Below, piece after piece: positions 49,458-58,531 of a stretch of 64,000 nucleotides of DNA. The position numbers and the translations under genes are program-made. The stretch is from NCBI GenBank assembly GCA_019635775.1, contig JAHBYU010000013.1:62001-126000 (forward strand). The letters are read 5' to 3'. The stretch is from Rhizobiaceae bacterium (lineage in GTDB: Bacteria; Pseudomonadota; Alphaproteobacteria; Rhizobiales; Rhizobiaceae). Position 1 is the first letter of the stretch, and the number at the start of each line of letters is the position of its first letter. The notes below the pieces were generated by a model. That model did not search any database and had not been told where the DNA came from. It saw only the letters and a list, made by a program, of their open reading frames with translations.

Positions 49458-49483
49458 AAAGGCGGCTTCGGCCGCCTTTTTTG
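49458..49483 (+). terminator. Rho-independent terminator of rplS
   Basis: AAAGGCGGC (49458-49466), TTCG and GCCGCCTTT (49471-49479) form a perfect 9-bp stem with a run of T. The next gene's ribosome site (GGGGGGAG) begins only a few bases later. Confidence 0.9.
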
Positions 49484-49497
49484 TTGGGGGGAGTGCA

Positions 49498-50316
49498 TTG
49501 GAAACCTATTATTCCGCCAATCTGGCGAACTGGAACGAGCGCGCGACTCTGCACGCCACCGACACGACCGGTTCCTACCGGATTGCGGCCGTGCTTTCCG
49601 GCGGCTCTTCCCTGCATGCGTTGGAGACCTCGGAGGTCGGCGACATCTCCGGCAAGGATGTTGTGCATCTGCAATGTCATATCGGGCTCGACACGCTCAG
49701 CCTGAAACATCTCGGTGCAGCCAGCGTCACGGGTCTCGACTTTTCGCACGAGGCGATTTCCGCAGCGCGTGATTTCGCTGGACGCGCCGGGACCGAAGCG
49801 CGATTCGTGCAGGCGTCGCTCTACGATGCGCCAGCCGCGTTGGGGCAGGCCTACGACTTGGTCTTCGTCACATGGGGCGCGCTCAACTGGCTGCCGGACA
49901 TCCGCGCCTGGGCCAAGGTCGTGGCGGCCGTGTTGAGGCCCGGAGGTCGTCTCTATCTGCTGGAAGGGCATCCACAGATGAACCAGTACGAGATGCGCGA
50001 TGGCCGTCTCGAACTCGCCTATGACTGGCGGACGCCCGAGGCGGATCCGCTTGTGTTCGACGAGACGCAGACCTACACGGGCGACGAAAGGCCGTTGGTC
50101 AACACCCGCAACTATGAATGGATCCACCCTGTCAGCGACGTCGTGGGAGGGCTGATAGGGGCCGGCATGCGGATCGATTTCCTGCGCGAGCACGAGATTG
50201 TCGTCTGGCATGCCTTTCCTGGAATGGTCGAGGTGGGTGAGGACCAGTTCGCCCTGCCTGAGGGCTCGCCCCGCATCCCGCTTTCATATTCCATCGGAGC
50301 GACCAGGCTCGACTAG
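49498..50316 (+). CDS. SAM-dependent methyltransferase
   Basis: A 272-residue class I methyltransferase with the SAM loop VVHLQCHIGLDTLSL, TGLDFSHEAISAA, VFVTWGALNWLPD, and LRPGGRLYLLEGHP. The usual acidic/glycine-rich motif I is atypical (QCHIG), as in one bacterial subgroup. Substrate unknown. The start is a TTG at 49498 with a strong GGGGGGAG directly upstream, beside the rplS terminator. The next gene is an ABC-type binding protein after 117 bases. Confidence 0.83.
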   Translation: METYYSANLANWNERATLHATDTTGSYRIAAVLSGGSSLHALETSEVGDISGKDVVHLQCHIGLDTLSLKHLGAASVTGLDFSHEAISAARDFAGRAGTEARFVQASLYDAPAALGQAYDLVFVTWGALNWLPDIRAWAKVVAAVLRPGGRLYLLEGHPQMNQYEMRDGRLELAYDWRTPEADPLVFDETQTYTGDERPLVNTRNYEWIHPVSDVVGGLIGAGMRIDFLREHEIVVWHAFPGMVEVGEDQFALPEGSPRIPLSYSIGATRLD

Positions 50317-50433
50317 CCTTTTCCGGCTCTCGTCTGGCCTTTGGAACGCCCCCACTTGCAAGGCGCCGCGCGCCGAATAGAGTAGCGATCAGGGCCGGCG
50401 CGATGCCGGCATTTGTACAGGGAGCGTCACCAT

Positions 50434-51225
50434 ATGATCCGGTTCTGCTCGTCGCTGGCAGCTTTCGTCGCGACCGTCGTTCTTTCCACTTCCGCCTTCG
50501 CGCAAGCTCTGCCCGATCTCGGCGGCCGGTCGGTGGCCGTGGTGACGGAAAACGCCTATTTCCCGCTTCAGTTCGTCGACCCGAAAAGCGGCGAGGCGAT
50601 CGGCTGGGAATATGACGCCATGGACGAACTGGCCAAACGGCTGAATTTCAAGGTCGAGTACCAGAACACGTCATGGGATGCGATGATCCAGGCCGTATCC
50701 GACAAGCAGTACGACATCGGCATGACCGGCATCACCATCAAGGACGACCGCAAGGAGAAGGTCGATTTCTCCGACCCCTACATGAAGTCGGAGATCTTCA
50801 TGCTGGTGCGGGGCGACGAAACGCGTTTCAACGATCCCAAGAGCTTCGCCGCCAACGACAAGCTGCTGGTCGGCGCACAGGCGGGTACTTCGCCTTTCTA
50901 TGTCGCGGTTTACAACGTGCTTGACGGCAACGAGGCCAATCCGCGCATCAAGCTGCTCGAGACGTTCGCTGCCACCGTGGAAGCCCTGAAGTCCGGTGAC
51001 GTTGACCTCGTGCTCACAGACAGCGCCGCGGGCAAATTCATATCCGACAGTTCGGGCGGCGCGCTGAAGCTGATCGGTGAACCGCTGCAGGCCGAAGAAT
51101 TCGGCTTCATCTTCCCCAAGGGTTCCGATCTCGTAGCGCCGATCAACGCCGGCATCGCAGCGCTGAAAGCTGACGGCACGCTCGACAAGCTCACCCAGAA
51201 ATGGTTCGTCGACTACAAGCCCTGA
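50434..51225 (+). CDS. Amino-acid ABC transporter substrate-binding protein
   Basis: The 263-residue periplasmic protein has a signal peptide ([17 protein letters not shown]) and the SBP family 3 fold: [32 protein letters not shown], then [25 protein letters not shown]. It is a polar amino-acid binding type. GGGAG precedes the ATG at 50434. It heads a four-gene run with gaps of one base or less: binding protein, acetyltransferase, permease, methyltransferase. An ATPase gene is missing. Confidence 0.9.
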   Translation: MIRFCSSLAAFVATVVLSTSAFAQALPDLGGRSVAVVTENAYFPLQFVDPKSGEAIGWEYDAMDELAKRLNFKVEYQNTSWDAMIQAVSDKQYDIGMTGITIKDDRKEKVDFSDPYMKSEIFMLVRGDETRFNDPKSFAANDKLLVGAQAGTSPFYVAVYNVLDGNEANPRIKLLETFAATVEALKSGDVDLVLTDSAAGKFISDSSGGALKLIGEPLQAEEFGFIFPKGSDLVAPINAGIAALKADGTLDKLTQKWFVDYKP

Positions 51226-51226
51226 G

Positions 51227-51763
51227 ATGTCTTTGGTCGAAGGGGCATACGAGCTCGACGGATACGTCATCGATGGTTATCGGCCAGGTGCGCTCTCCGA
51301 CATCGTCAGCCTGCATGCCCGTTACTACGGCCGGCACTGGAACTTCGGCTTGCCCTTCACGACCAGAGTCGGCATGGAGCTTGCCGAGTTCATCGCCCGG
51401 CGTGACGCCGACAAGGACCTCTTTCTTGCGGCGTACGGACCTGAAGGTGCGCTTGCATCGGTGGTTATCGATGCAAGCGGGGGAGGCCCCAGCGGTGCGC
51501 ATCTGCGCTGGTTCATCGTAACCGAGGAACTGCAGGGCAAAGGCCTCGGTGCGCGACTGCTTGGCAGGGCGCTAGGCTTCTGCGACGAGCGTGGCTACGA
51601 GCGCACCTGGCTGACGACGTTCAAGGGGCTCGACGCTGCGCGCACACTCTATGAGCGACACGGCTTTGTACTGACCAGCGAAGTCGAGCAAGACGACCAG
51701 TGGAGCGGCGGGGTGCGCGAGCAGATATTCGAGCGAACGTTACCCGAACCGGGCCGCCCCTGA
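51227..51763 (+). CDS. GNAT-family N-acetyltransferase
   Basis: The 178-residue protein has a GNAT core: LRWFIVTEELQGKGLGARLLGRAL (acetyl-CoA loop Q-G-K-G-L-G), then TWLTTFKGLDAARTLYERHGF, with a LHARYYGRHWNF start. Relatives often follow or fuse to MarR regulators. It begins one base after the binding protein stop and ends one base before the permease start, so it is part of the transporter operon. Substrate unknown; perhaps it modifies the imported compound. Confidence 0.87.
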   Translation: MSLVEGAYELDGYVIDGYRPGALSDIVSLHARYYGRHWNFGLPFTTRVGMELAEFIARRDADKDLFLAAYGPEGALASVVIDASGGGPSGAHLRWFIVTEELQGKGLGARLLGRALGFCDERGYERTWLTTFKGLDAARTLYERHGFVLTSEVEQDDQWSGGVREQIFERTLPEPGRP

Positions 51764-51764
51764 C

Positions 51765-52592
51765 ATGGCTGGCCTGGCGGGTCCGCAGCCAAACACAAAG
51801 GGCGAGTTCCCATGGTGGCTTGTTGCCGCGGTTGTCCTCGCCGCCGCTGCAGCCGTCGTCATCGCGACGAGCGAAATCTATTCGCAGGTATTCGCAATCG
51901 TCCTCAAGGGCATCGGCATCACGGTGTTCGTCACTGCCGTCGCCTTCAGCATGGCTTCGGCGCTTGGGCTCCTTATCGCCCTCATGGCGCTTTCCGATTC
52001 GCGCTGGCTCAGGCAGACCGCGCGCTTCTATGTCGAAATCATTCGCGGGATACCGATCCTCGTCCTGCTGTTCTGGATTGCCTTCGCGGGCGTGCCGGCA
52101 TTCGTGGCCGGATGGAACTACCTGGCCGCGCCGCTGCAGCAGGCTGGCATCATCGAGGAGATGCAGGTGCGGGATGTGTCCCTGCTGTGGCGGGCGGTCA
52201 TCGCGCTCACAATCGCCTACTCGTCCTTTATCGCCGAGATATTCCGCGCCGGAATACAGGCGGTGGGCACCGGCCAGATCGAGGCGGCCAAGGCACTTGG
52301 CCTGTCGCGCTATCGCCGCTTTCGCCATGTCGTCTGGCCGCAGGCCTTCCGTACCATCCTGCCCCCCTACAGCAACGACTTCGTTGCGATGGTAAAGGAC
52401 TCCTCTCTGGTCTCAGTGCTGGGCGTCGCCGACATAACCCAGATGGGCAAGGTCTACGCCGCGGGCTCTTTCCGTTTCTTCGAGACCTATTCGATAGTCG
52501 CCTATATCTACCTTATCCTGACGGTCAGCCTTTCTATTGGTCTGCGGGCGCTGGAAAGGCGCATGCGTAACAAGGGCGAGCAAGCCGAATGA
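51765..52592 (+). CDS. Amino-acid ABC transporter permease
   Basis: The 275-residue protein has about five transmembrane helices and the HisMQ-type permease EAA loop: GTGQIEAAKALGLSRYRRF followed by VVWPQAFRTILPP. Also YVEIIRGIPILVLLFWI. It should import a polar amino acid with the adjacent binding protein. The ATP-binding subunit is not in this cluster. Its stop overlaps the next gene's start (ATGA). Confidence 0.9.
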   Translation: MAGLAGPQPNTKGEFPWWLVAAVVLAAAAAVVIATSEIYSQVFAIVLKGIGITVFVTAVAFSMASALGLLIALMALSDSRWLRQTARFYVEIIRGIPILVLLFWIAFAGVPAFVAGWNYLAAPLQQAGIIEEMQVRDVSLLWRAVIALTIAYSSFIAEIFRAGIQAVGTGQIEAAKALGLSRYRRFRHVVWPQAFRTILPPYSNDFVAMVKDSSLVSVLGVADITQMGKVYAAGSFRFFETYSIVAYIYLILTVSLSIGLRALERRMRNKGEQAE

Positions 52593-53224
52593 GCAGCGAG
52601 GATCACAGCGAGGCTCTGGAAGCCGTCTATGCCGCCGCGTCACCGGAACAGCTGGCAGGCGCGTATGCTGACTGGTCTGCCTCTTACGACCACGAGACGC
52701 TGTCGCTCGGCTACGCTTTGCCTTTCGTGGTCACAAGCTGGCTTGCGCGCCATGTGCCCAAGGAAGCAGGGCCGCTGCTCGATGCCGGATGCGGCACTGG
52801 TCTTTCGGGCCCGTTGGTCAAGGCGCTCGGTTATGGCGAACTGGAGGGGCTGGATTTTTCGGCAGAGATGCTGGCGGTGGCGGGCGCGCGCGGCGGCTAC
52901 GCGAAGTTGACACAGGCGGAACTTGGCAAAACCCTTCCGTGGCCGGACGGGCATTTCGCTGCCTTCTTCTCAACAGGGGTCTTCACCGAAGGCCATGCGC
53001 CGGCCTCGGCGCTCGACGAACTCGTCCGCATCACGCGTGGGGACGGGCATGCGATCGTCACCGTGCGTGACACCGTTCTCGAAGCGCAGGGTTTTCGGTC
53101 AAAGTTTCTCCAGTTCGAACGGGATGGCCGTTGGACTGCGGTGGAGGAAAGCCCACCCTTCCGGGCCTTCGCAATCGCAGAGCCGGACGTGCTAGTTCAG
53201 GCCTTCGTGTTCCGCATTCTGTAG
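52589..53224 (+). CDS. Class I SAM-dependent methyltransferase
   Basis: The 211-residue protein has the SAM loop LLDAGCGTGLSGPLV, LEGLDFSAEMLAVA, and FFSTGVFTEGHAP. Similar proteins methylate small molecules. It is coupled to the permease by a four-base overlap and ends the transporter run. It converges on yceH, 12 bases between stops. Role in the transporter unit is unknown. Confidence 0.85.
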   Translation: MSSEDHSEALEAVYAAASPEQLAGAYADWSASYDHETLSLGYALPFVVTSWLARHVPKEAGPLLDAGCGTGLSGPLVKALGYGELEGLDFSAEMLAVAGARGGYAKLTQAELGKTLPWPDGHFAAFFSTGVFTEGHAPASALDELVRITRGDGHAIVTVRDTVLEAQGFRSKFLQFERDGRWTAVEESPPFRAFAIAEPDVLVQAFVFRIL

Positions 53225-53236
53225 CGCGGCGGCACC

Positions 53237-53866
53237 TTATTCGCCGACGAGGATGCGCAGCTTCTCCGCCAGATCGGCAACCTGCTTCTCCAGGGCCTCG
53301 ACCCGCTCTTCAAGATCGGACCGGCGTGAAGAGGTTGTAACCGGGGCTGCATGGACCGGCACCTGCACCTCGCCGGACAGAAGATGCGCATAGCGCTCCT
53401 CGCGTTGACCGGCGCCCCGCTCGATCAGCTGGATCAGTGGCGGCCGCCGGCCGATCAGCAGGTCGAGGTCACCGCGCAACTGTTCGATCGACTGGTAGCG
53501 AGCCATGCGCTCCGACCGCGCCAGGAGTTCGTGCGCCGTCTGCAGTCCGCGCAGAAGCAGCAGCCCGACAATGGCGATCTGCGGCTGGGTCAGCGAGAAT
53601 TTCTGCGAGAGCAGATGTTCGTAGCGTTCGACGCGAGAGCCGTAGACCTGACGCACAAGTCCCTTCTCTGCCAGCGTCTTCAGCGCACGGTTCACCTCGA
53701 CCTCTTCCAGCGCCATGACCGGCTCACGCGCCGTCTTCTGGTTGGCGGCGGCAACCGCGCCATTGAGCGTGAGCGGATAGACGTCCGGCGTAAGTTCCCT
53801 CTTCTCGATCAGGCAGCCGAGAACACGCGCTTCGGTGGGATTGAGGATGGGAAGGTCTTCCGACAT
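53237..53866 (-). CDS. yceH: YceH family protein (DUF480)
   Basis: The 209-residue protein has two winged-helix domains: LNPTEARVLGCLIEKRELTPDVYPLTLN, then LSQKFSLTQPQIAIVGLLLLRG, and a C-terminal coiled coil (LEERVEALEKQVADLAEKL). This matches YceH/DUF480; the fold suggests DNA binding, but function is not proven. The family length is normal. It marks the left edge of an AT-rich region. Confidence 0.9.
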   Translation of the reverse strand: MSEDLPILNPTEARVLGCLIEKRELTPDVYPLTLNGAVAAANQKTAREPVMALEEVEVNRALKTLAEKGLVRQVYGSRVERYEHLLSQKFSLTQPQIAIVGLLLLRGLQTAHELLARSERMARYQSIEQLRGDLDLLIGRRPPLIQLIERGAGQREERYAHLLSGEVQVPVHAAPVTTSSRRSDLEERVEALEKQVADLAEKLRILVGE

Positions 53867-53959
53867 CGCTGGCGACTAACTTTTCCAAGCTTCAGGTGCA
53901 ACTAACGTTTTTACAAACTGGGACACAGGGTCTCGTTTATCGACGATTTGGGTGGGGAA

Positions 53960-54241
53960 ATGGAAGAACACGTCGCGAAAATTTCGAGGATGCGATCCGG
54001 GTACTGTATACAGATGATTGGGATCCCGTGATATCGCTCCGAATACGCGTTTCCTGGAATGGTAGATGCCAGCTGGCATGTATCGACATCTCTCATGAGA
54101 CTAGGGGGATCATACGCATCACTTGAGAAGGATCTATTGCGGAATTTCGTAAAGTACGCCCATCGAGATGTTGTGGAGAGGGACTCCTTTTGGCTTTGGC
54201 TATCAGTTGCGCAGCACCATGGCTTGTCTACGCGCGGATAG
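53960..54241 (+). pseudogene. Frameshifted, truncated FRG-domain gene remnant
   Basis: From the ATG at 53960, the frame reads MEEHVAKIS, then is broken; the continuation NFEDAIRVLYTDDWDPVIS is in another frame (about 53980-54035), then the first frame resumes with YRSEYAFPGMVDASWHVSTS and a good match to the FRG domain: a late SFWLWLSVAQHHGLSTR ending in a stop at 54239. In intact FRG proteins the region continues with a TRLLDWT-type motif, missing here; the FRG motif itself reads FPG. Two compensating shifts and a truncation indicate a dead gene. FRG domains occur in toxin and phage-defence proteins. Confidence 0.6.
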
Positions 54242-54267
54242 CATGATTTTAGTAATCATCTTGAACC

Positions 54268-54741
54268 CTATTCTGTGGTGTTGGAGGCATCAACCCGAAT
54301 TGGATTTCCACTTTTGTCGAACAAAATCATTATCGAGTGCGCATATACAGGAGGGAACCTGAAAAATCTTGGATCCCAAAGAGCTGGCTTTCGATACCAA
54401 TGTACACGATATGAAGCATCGATTCTCCACCCCCAATCGCTATAAATATTTGTTTTTTCTGTTGTTTGTATTGCTTTTTCGACTACAACATTGAATCCTT
54501 GGCAAGAGAGCCACTCAGCAACAACATTTACATGCCGAAGTGTTATCGTTTGTGTTTTTAGAAAGTTTGTAGCTTGCGCAGAATTCTCAATTCCATACCA
54601 AATTTGATACGGGTCCGCGGCCGCGCCCTTGCATTCAATCGTTTTTTCTGAGGAAGCCGCGATAGCATTTCCCGCTATCATGACAGCTATTACTGTGTGG
54701 ATTGTTATTCGGGTTTTCGATTTCACATATTCTAACCTCAT
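54268..54741 (-). CDS. Orphan secreted hypothetical protein in the AT-rich scar
   Basis: A 157-residue frame with a signal peptide (ITIHTVIAVMIAGNAIAA) and a mature part with two cysteines. I do not recognise a family. Segments such as DWGWRIDASYRVHWYRKPA and AHSIMILFDKSGNPIRV look like an ordered beta-rich domain. The ATG at 54741 has no Shine-Dalgarno; a GTG about five codons in is possible. Base and codon use are AT-rich, unlike neighbours, indicating transfer. It is intact, so it may be expressed. Confidence 0.55.
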   Translation of the reverse strand: MRLEYVKSKTRITIHTVIAVMIAGNAIAASSEKTIECKGAAADPYQIWYGIENSAQATNFLKTQTITLRHVNVVAEWLSCQGFNVVVEKAIQTTEKTNIYSDWGWRIDASYRVHWYRKPALWDPRFFRFPPVYAHSIMILFDKSGNPIRVDASNTTE

Positions 54742-54935
54742 AATAGGTAATACTATGGACTATGAATCACTGGCTTGCAAAATATACAAAAAACACCCGA
54801 AGAGTTGTAGTCCCGGCCGCAATTAAATGGGAAATTAGGGATAAATTAGACCAGTCCAACATCGCCGAGCGAGTTGTCTAACCAAGGCTTGATGGGCTAA
54901 GCAGGTGGCTTAAAAGGGCACTACAGCCCGGTAAA

Positions 54936-55715
54936 CTAGACCCTGCGCTCCACCATCATCTTCTTGATCTCGGCGATTGCCTTGGCGGGGTTGAGCCCCT
55001 TCGGGCAAGTCTGCGTGCAGTTCATGATGGTGTGGCAGCGGTAGAGGCGGAACGGGTCTTCCAGATTGTCGAGGCGTTCGCCCGTCGCCTCGTCGCGAGA
55101 ATCGATCAGCCAGCGATAGGCCTGCAGCAGCACGGCCGGGCCGAGATAGCGGTCGCCGTTCCACCAGTAGCTTGGGCAGGAGGTCGAGCAGCAAGCGCAC
55201 AGGATGCACTCGTAGAGGCCGTCGAGCTTCTGGCGGTCCTCGTGGCTCTGCAGCCATTCCTTCGCGGGCTCAGGCGAAACCGTCTGGAGATAGGGCTGGA
55301 TCGATGCGTGCTGCGCATAGAAATTGGTGAGATCCGGAACGAGGTCCTTCACGACCTCCATATGCGGCAGCGGATAGACCTTGACCGCGCCTTTGATCTC
55401 GTCGGCACCCTTGGTGCAGGCCAGCGTGTTGGAGCCGTCGATGTTCATCGCGCAGGAGCCGCAGATGCCCTCGCGGCAGGAACGACGAAGCGTCAGCGTT
55501 GGGTCGATCTTGTTCTTTATCCAGAGCAGCGCATCCAGAATCATCGGCCCGCAATCGTCGGTGTCGACGAAATAGGTGTCTACGCGCGGGTTCTCGCCGT
55601 CGTCGGGGTTCCAGCGATAGATGCGGTATTCGCGCAGGTTCTTGGAGCCCTCCGGCTTCGGCCAGGTCTTGCCTTCCTTGATGCGCGAGTTCTTGGGCAG
55701 GGTCAGTTCAACCAT
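54936..55715 (-). CDS. sdhB: Succinate dehydrogenase iron-sulfur subunit
   Basis: SdhB passes electrons from FAD to ubiquinone via three Fe-S clusters. The 259-residue protein has the [2Fe-2S] segment [12 protein letters not shown], the [4Fe-4S] segment [16 protein letters not shown], and the [3Fe-4S] segment [14 protein letters not shown]. Last gene of sdhCDAB; it is 9 bases after sdhA. Immediately downstream is the AT-rich scar. Confidence 0.98.
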   Translation of the reverse strand: MVELTLPKNSRIKEGKTWPKPEGSKNLREYRIYRWNPDDGENPRVDTYFVDTDDCGPMILDALLWIKNKIDPTLTLRRSCREGICGSCAMNIDGSNTLACTKGADEIKGAVKVYPLPHMEVVKDLVPDLTNFYAQHASIQPYLQTVSPEPAKEWLQSHEDRQKLDGLYECILCACCSTSCPSYWWNGDRYLGPAVLLQAYRWLIDSRDEATGERLDNLEDPFRLYRCHTIMNCTQTCPKGLNPAKAIAEIKKMMVERRV

Positions 55716-55724
55716 GGCAGTACC

Positions 55725-57554
55725 TCAATAGACCCTTGCTTTGGGCGCGATCCGCGCGGGATCGATCCCGCCTTCGGATACGGGCAGCATCGGCTCGGTA
55801 TGAACGGGACGATAGTCGAGCGTGACTTTGCCATCTGGCGAAAGACGCGCCAGCGTGTGCTTGCGCCAGTTCTTGTCGTCGCGATCCGGATAGTCCTCGC
55901 GGGCCTGCGCGCCACGGCTTTCCTGACGGGCTTCCGCGCCGAAGATCGTCGTGATGGCGCATGCCATCAGGTTCTCCAGCTCCAGCGTCTCCACCAGGTC
56001 GGAATTCCAGATCATCGAACGGTCGGTCACCTTGATATCGGGCAACTGCGTCCAGATTTCCGAGATGCGCCGGCATCCCTGCTGGAGTGTCTCCTCGGTG
56101 CGGAAGACGGCGGCGTCTTCCTGCATTGCGCGCTGCATCCTGTCGCGGATCGTTGCGGTCGGTGTGCCGCCATTTGCGTGGCGCAGCCGGTCGAAACGTT
56201 CCATGATCTTCTCGACGGCGGCTTCGTTGATCGCGGGGACGGGTGCCTCCCGGTCGACAACCTGACCGGCGCGGATCGCTGCGGCGCGGCCGAACACCAC
56301 AAGGTCGGTAAGTGAATTGGAGCCAAGACGGTTCGCGCCGTGGACGGAGCAGCACGCGGCCTCTCCGGCGGCCATCAGGCCGGGCGCGACGCGATCCGGG
56401 TCGTCGGCCGTCGGGCTCAGCACCTCGCCCCAGTAGTTGGTCGGGATGCCGCCCATGTTGTAGTGGACGGTCGGCAGGACGGGGATGGGCTCGCGGCTGA
56501 CGTCCACGCCGGCGAAAATCCGGGCTGATTCGGCAATGCCCGGAAGTCGCTCGTGAATGACCGCCGGGTCAAGGTGGTCGAGATGAAGGTAGATGTGGTC
56601 CTTCAGCTTGCCGACGCCGCGACCCTCGCGGATCTCAAGCGTCATGCAGCGCGAAACCACGTCACGTGACGCTAGGTCCTTGGCTGATGGCGCGTAGCGC
56701 TCCATGAACCGCTCACCCTCGGAATTGACGAGATAGCCGCCTTCGCCGCGCACGCCTTCGGTGATGAGGCAGCCGGCGCCATAGATGCCGGTCGGGTGAA
56801 ACTGCACGAATTCCATGTCCTGCAGGGGCAGGCCGGCGCGGGCGACCATCCCGGCGCCGTCGCCCGTGCAGGTGTGCGCGGAAGTGCAGGAGAAATAGGC
56901 GCGGCCATAGCCGCCCGTCGCAAGCACCACCATCTTTGCCGAAAAGCGATGGATGGTGCCGTCGTCGAGATTCCAGGCGACCACCCCGGTGCACACCCCG
57001 TCATCCGACATGATGAGGTCGATCGCGAAATACTCGATGAAGAACTGCGCATTGTGCTTCAGCGACTGGCCATAGAGCGTGTGAAGGATGGCGTGGCCGG
57101 TGCGATCGGCTGCGGCACAGGTGCGCTGGACCGGCGGGCCGTCACCGAAATTCTGCATGTGGCCGCCGAACGGGCGCTGGTAGATCTTGCCTTCCTCGGT
57201 ACGGGAGAAGGGCACGCCATAATGCTCCAGCTCGTAGATGGCGGCGGGCGCCTCACGCGCCAGATATTCCATCGCGTCGACGTCGCCTAGCCAGTCCGAT
57301 CCCTTGACGGTGTCGTACATGTGCCATTGCCAGCTGTCGGGGCCCATGTTGCGCAGCGAGGCGGCGATTCCGCCCTGTGCGGCGACCGTGTGCGAGCGGG
57401 TCGGGAAGACCTTGGTGATGCAGGCAGTCTTCAGTCCCTGCTCGGCCATGCCCAGTGTGGCGCGCAACCCGGCGCCGCCTGCGCCGACAACGACGACGTC
57501 GAACTTGTGGTCGACAAATGTATAGGCCCCCCCGGCTTTCTTCTCTTCAGCCAC
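55725..57554 (-). CDS. sdhA: Succinate dehydrogenase flavoprotein subunit
   Basis: SdhA oxidises succinate to fumarate using covalent FAD. The 609-residue protein has the FAD motif [16 protein letters not shown], the flavinylation histidine in [14 protein letters not shown], and the active-site segments [15 protein letters not shown] and [13 protein letters not shown]. The start is a GTG at 57554, one base after the sdhD stop and behind a GGGGG run; the frame extends upstream without similarity. Confidence 0.97.
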   Translation of the reverse strand: MAEEKKAGGAYTFVDHKFDVVVVGAGGAGLRATLGMAEQGLKTACITKVFPTRSHTVAAQGGIAASLRNMGPDSWQWHMYDTVKGSDWLGDVDAMEYLAREAPAAIYELEHYGVPFSRTEEGKIYQRPFGGHMQNFGDGPPVQRTCAAADRTGHAILHTLYGQSLKHNAQFFIEYFAIDLIMSDDGVCTGVVAWNLDDGTIHRFSAKMVVLATGGYGRAYFSCTSAHTCTGDGAGMVARAGLPLQDMEFVQFHPTGIYGAGCLITEGVRGEGGYLVNSEGERFMERYAPSAKDLASRDVVSRCMTLEIREGRGVGKLKDHIYLHLDHLDPAVIHERLPGIAESARIFAGVDVSREPIPVLPTVHYNMGGIPTNYWGEVLSPTADDPDRVAPGLMAAGEAACCSVHGANRLGSNSLTDLVVFGRAAAIRAGQVVDREAPVPAINEAAVEKIMERFDRLRHANGGTPTATIRDRMQRAMQEDAAVFRTEETLQQGCRRISEIWTQLPDIKVTDRSMIWNSDLVETLELENLMACAITTIFGAEARQESRGAQAREDYPDRDDKNWRKHTLARLSPDGKVTLDYRPVHTEPMLPVSEGGIDPARIAPKARVY

Positions 57555-57555
57555 G

Positions 57556-57939
57556 TCAGCCCCCGAATGCAAGTCTGGCAAGCGCATAGCCGCTGGCAGC
57601 GCCAACAGCGATACAGAAAAAGGTGTTCAGCATGAGCAGCGCGAGTTTCATGCCCTCGCCGTGAATGTAGTCTTCGATGATGATCTGCATGCCGAGCCGC
57701 ATGTGATAGAGCCCGGAGAGGATCATCAGGCCGAATATTAATGTCACGAACGGGTTTGCCAACGCCTGCCTCACGGTCGCGTAGTCCGCGCCGTTGAGCG
57801 ACACGAGGAAACCGACGAAGAAGAGGAATAGAGGCACGTTGGCAACCGCCGTCAGACGGATGCGCCAGAAGTGGTCGGTTCCCTCGTGTGCGGAGCCCAG
57901 ACCGCGAACCTTGCCCAGCGGGGTGCGCATGTCGGTCAT
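57556..57939 (-). CDS. sdhD: Succinate dehydrogenase membrane anchor subunit D
   Basis: The 127-residue protein has three transmembrane helices and the heme/quinone-site histidine segment [21 protein letters not shown]. Together with SdhC it anchors SdhAB and binds heme b. Its ATG overlaps the sdhC stop by four bases (ATGA). Confidence 0.94.
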   Translation of the reverse strand: MTDMRTPLGKVRGLGSAHEGTDHFWRIRLTAVANVPLFLFFVGFLVSLNGADYATVRQALANPFVTLIFGLMILSGLYHMRLGMQIIIEDYIHGEGMKLALLMLNTFFCIAVGAASGYALARLAFGG

Positions 57940-58346
57940 AGCAGGGTCCCCCGCGCCATGTAGCCTGCGATCCAGATCAGCACCGTAAGAAGTATGGACC
58001 CGACAAGCGTCGCCCAGGCGATTTTCGTGGCGGTATGCTTCTCCAGCATCGCTCCGGTGTCCCAGATGAAATGGCGGATTCCGCCGAGCATGTGGTGCAT
58101 CAGCGCCCAAGTGTAACCAAAAAGGACCAGTCGTCCGAGCCATGAGCCGAACAGCCGGTTGACGACATTGAACCAGTCTTCGGAAACAGCGGCCGAGAGC
58201 AACCAGCAAACAAGGAGCAGCGTTCCGAAATAAAGCGCTCCGCCGGTTATGCGATGCACGATCGACATAGTCATCGTCATTGGCGGCCGATAAATCGTCA
58301 GGTGCGGCGAAAGCGGTCTTGCTCGGGTGGCTGCGGCCTTGCTCAT
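57936..58346 (-). CDS. sdhC: Succinate dehydrogenase cytochrome b556 subunit
   Basis: The 136-residue protein has three transmembrane helices with the family signature RPLSPHLTIYRPP, SIVHRITGGALYFG, and the heme ligand region ALMHHMLGGIRHFIWDTG. It is the first gene of sdhCDAB. Upstream is a 456-base gap (to the next gene's start) with several regulatory-looking sequences. Confidence 0.95.
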   Translation of the reverse strand: MSKAAATRARPLSPHLTIYRPPMTMTMSIVHRITGGALYFGTLLLVCWLLSAAVSEDWFNVVNRLFGSWLGRLVLFGYTWALMHHMLGGIRHFIWDTGAMLEKHTATKIAWATLVGSILLTVLIWIAGYMARGTLL

Positions 58347-58420
58347 GGCTCCCCCAGATAGGCATCGGCTACATTGGCGGGAAGGTTCGCCGGATGCGAA
58401 TTCGCGACGTTTGCTGTCGT

Positions 58421-58449
58421 CTCCTAAAACTCTTTTTGCACCGCGTCAA
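58421..58449 (-). promoter_or_regulatory. sdhC: Possible promoter of sdhCDAB
   Basis: On the minus strand TTGACG (58449-58444), a 17-base spacer and TAGGAG (58426-58421) suggest a promoter 75 bases before sdhC; the -10 is weak. Confidence 0.35.
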
Positions 58450-58515
58450 AGTGCGAAAGTCACCGCGGTCGAGATATTGGACGACAATTCAAGGAGCCTA
58501 GGGTTTCATCGCAAA

Positions 58516-58531
58516 CTTCAATCGATTGAAG
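58516..58531. promoter_or_regulatory. 16-bp perfect palindrome upstream of sdhC
   Basis: CTTCAATCGATTGAAG is perfectly self-complementary, with a central CG like LacI-family operators. It lies 170 bases upstream of sdhC and about 270 upstream of the next gene on the other side. The regulator is unknown. Confidence 0.4.

Larger units (their letters stand above)
53870..54930. other. AT-rich scar between yceH and sdhB
   Basis: This ~1.06-kb stretch is markedly richer in A/T than its neighbours and breaks the strong GC-ending codon bias of the window. It contains a decayed FRG-domain frame (53960-54241), an orphan secreted-protein frame (54268-54741) and about 190 bases (54742-54930) where I see nothing. 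No tRNA, IS ends or direct repeats are evident. It looks like a remnant of horizontally acquired DNA. Confidence 0.65.
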
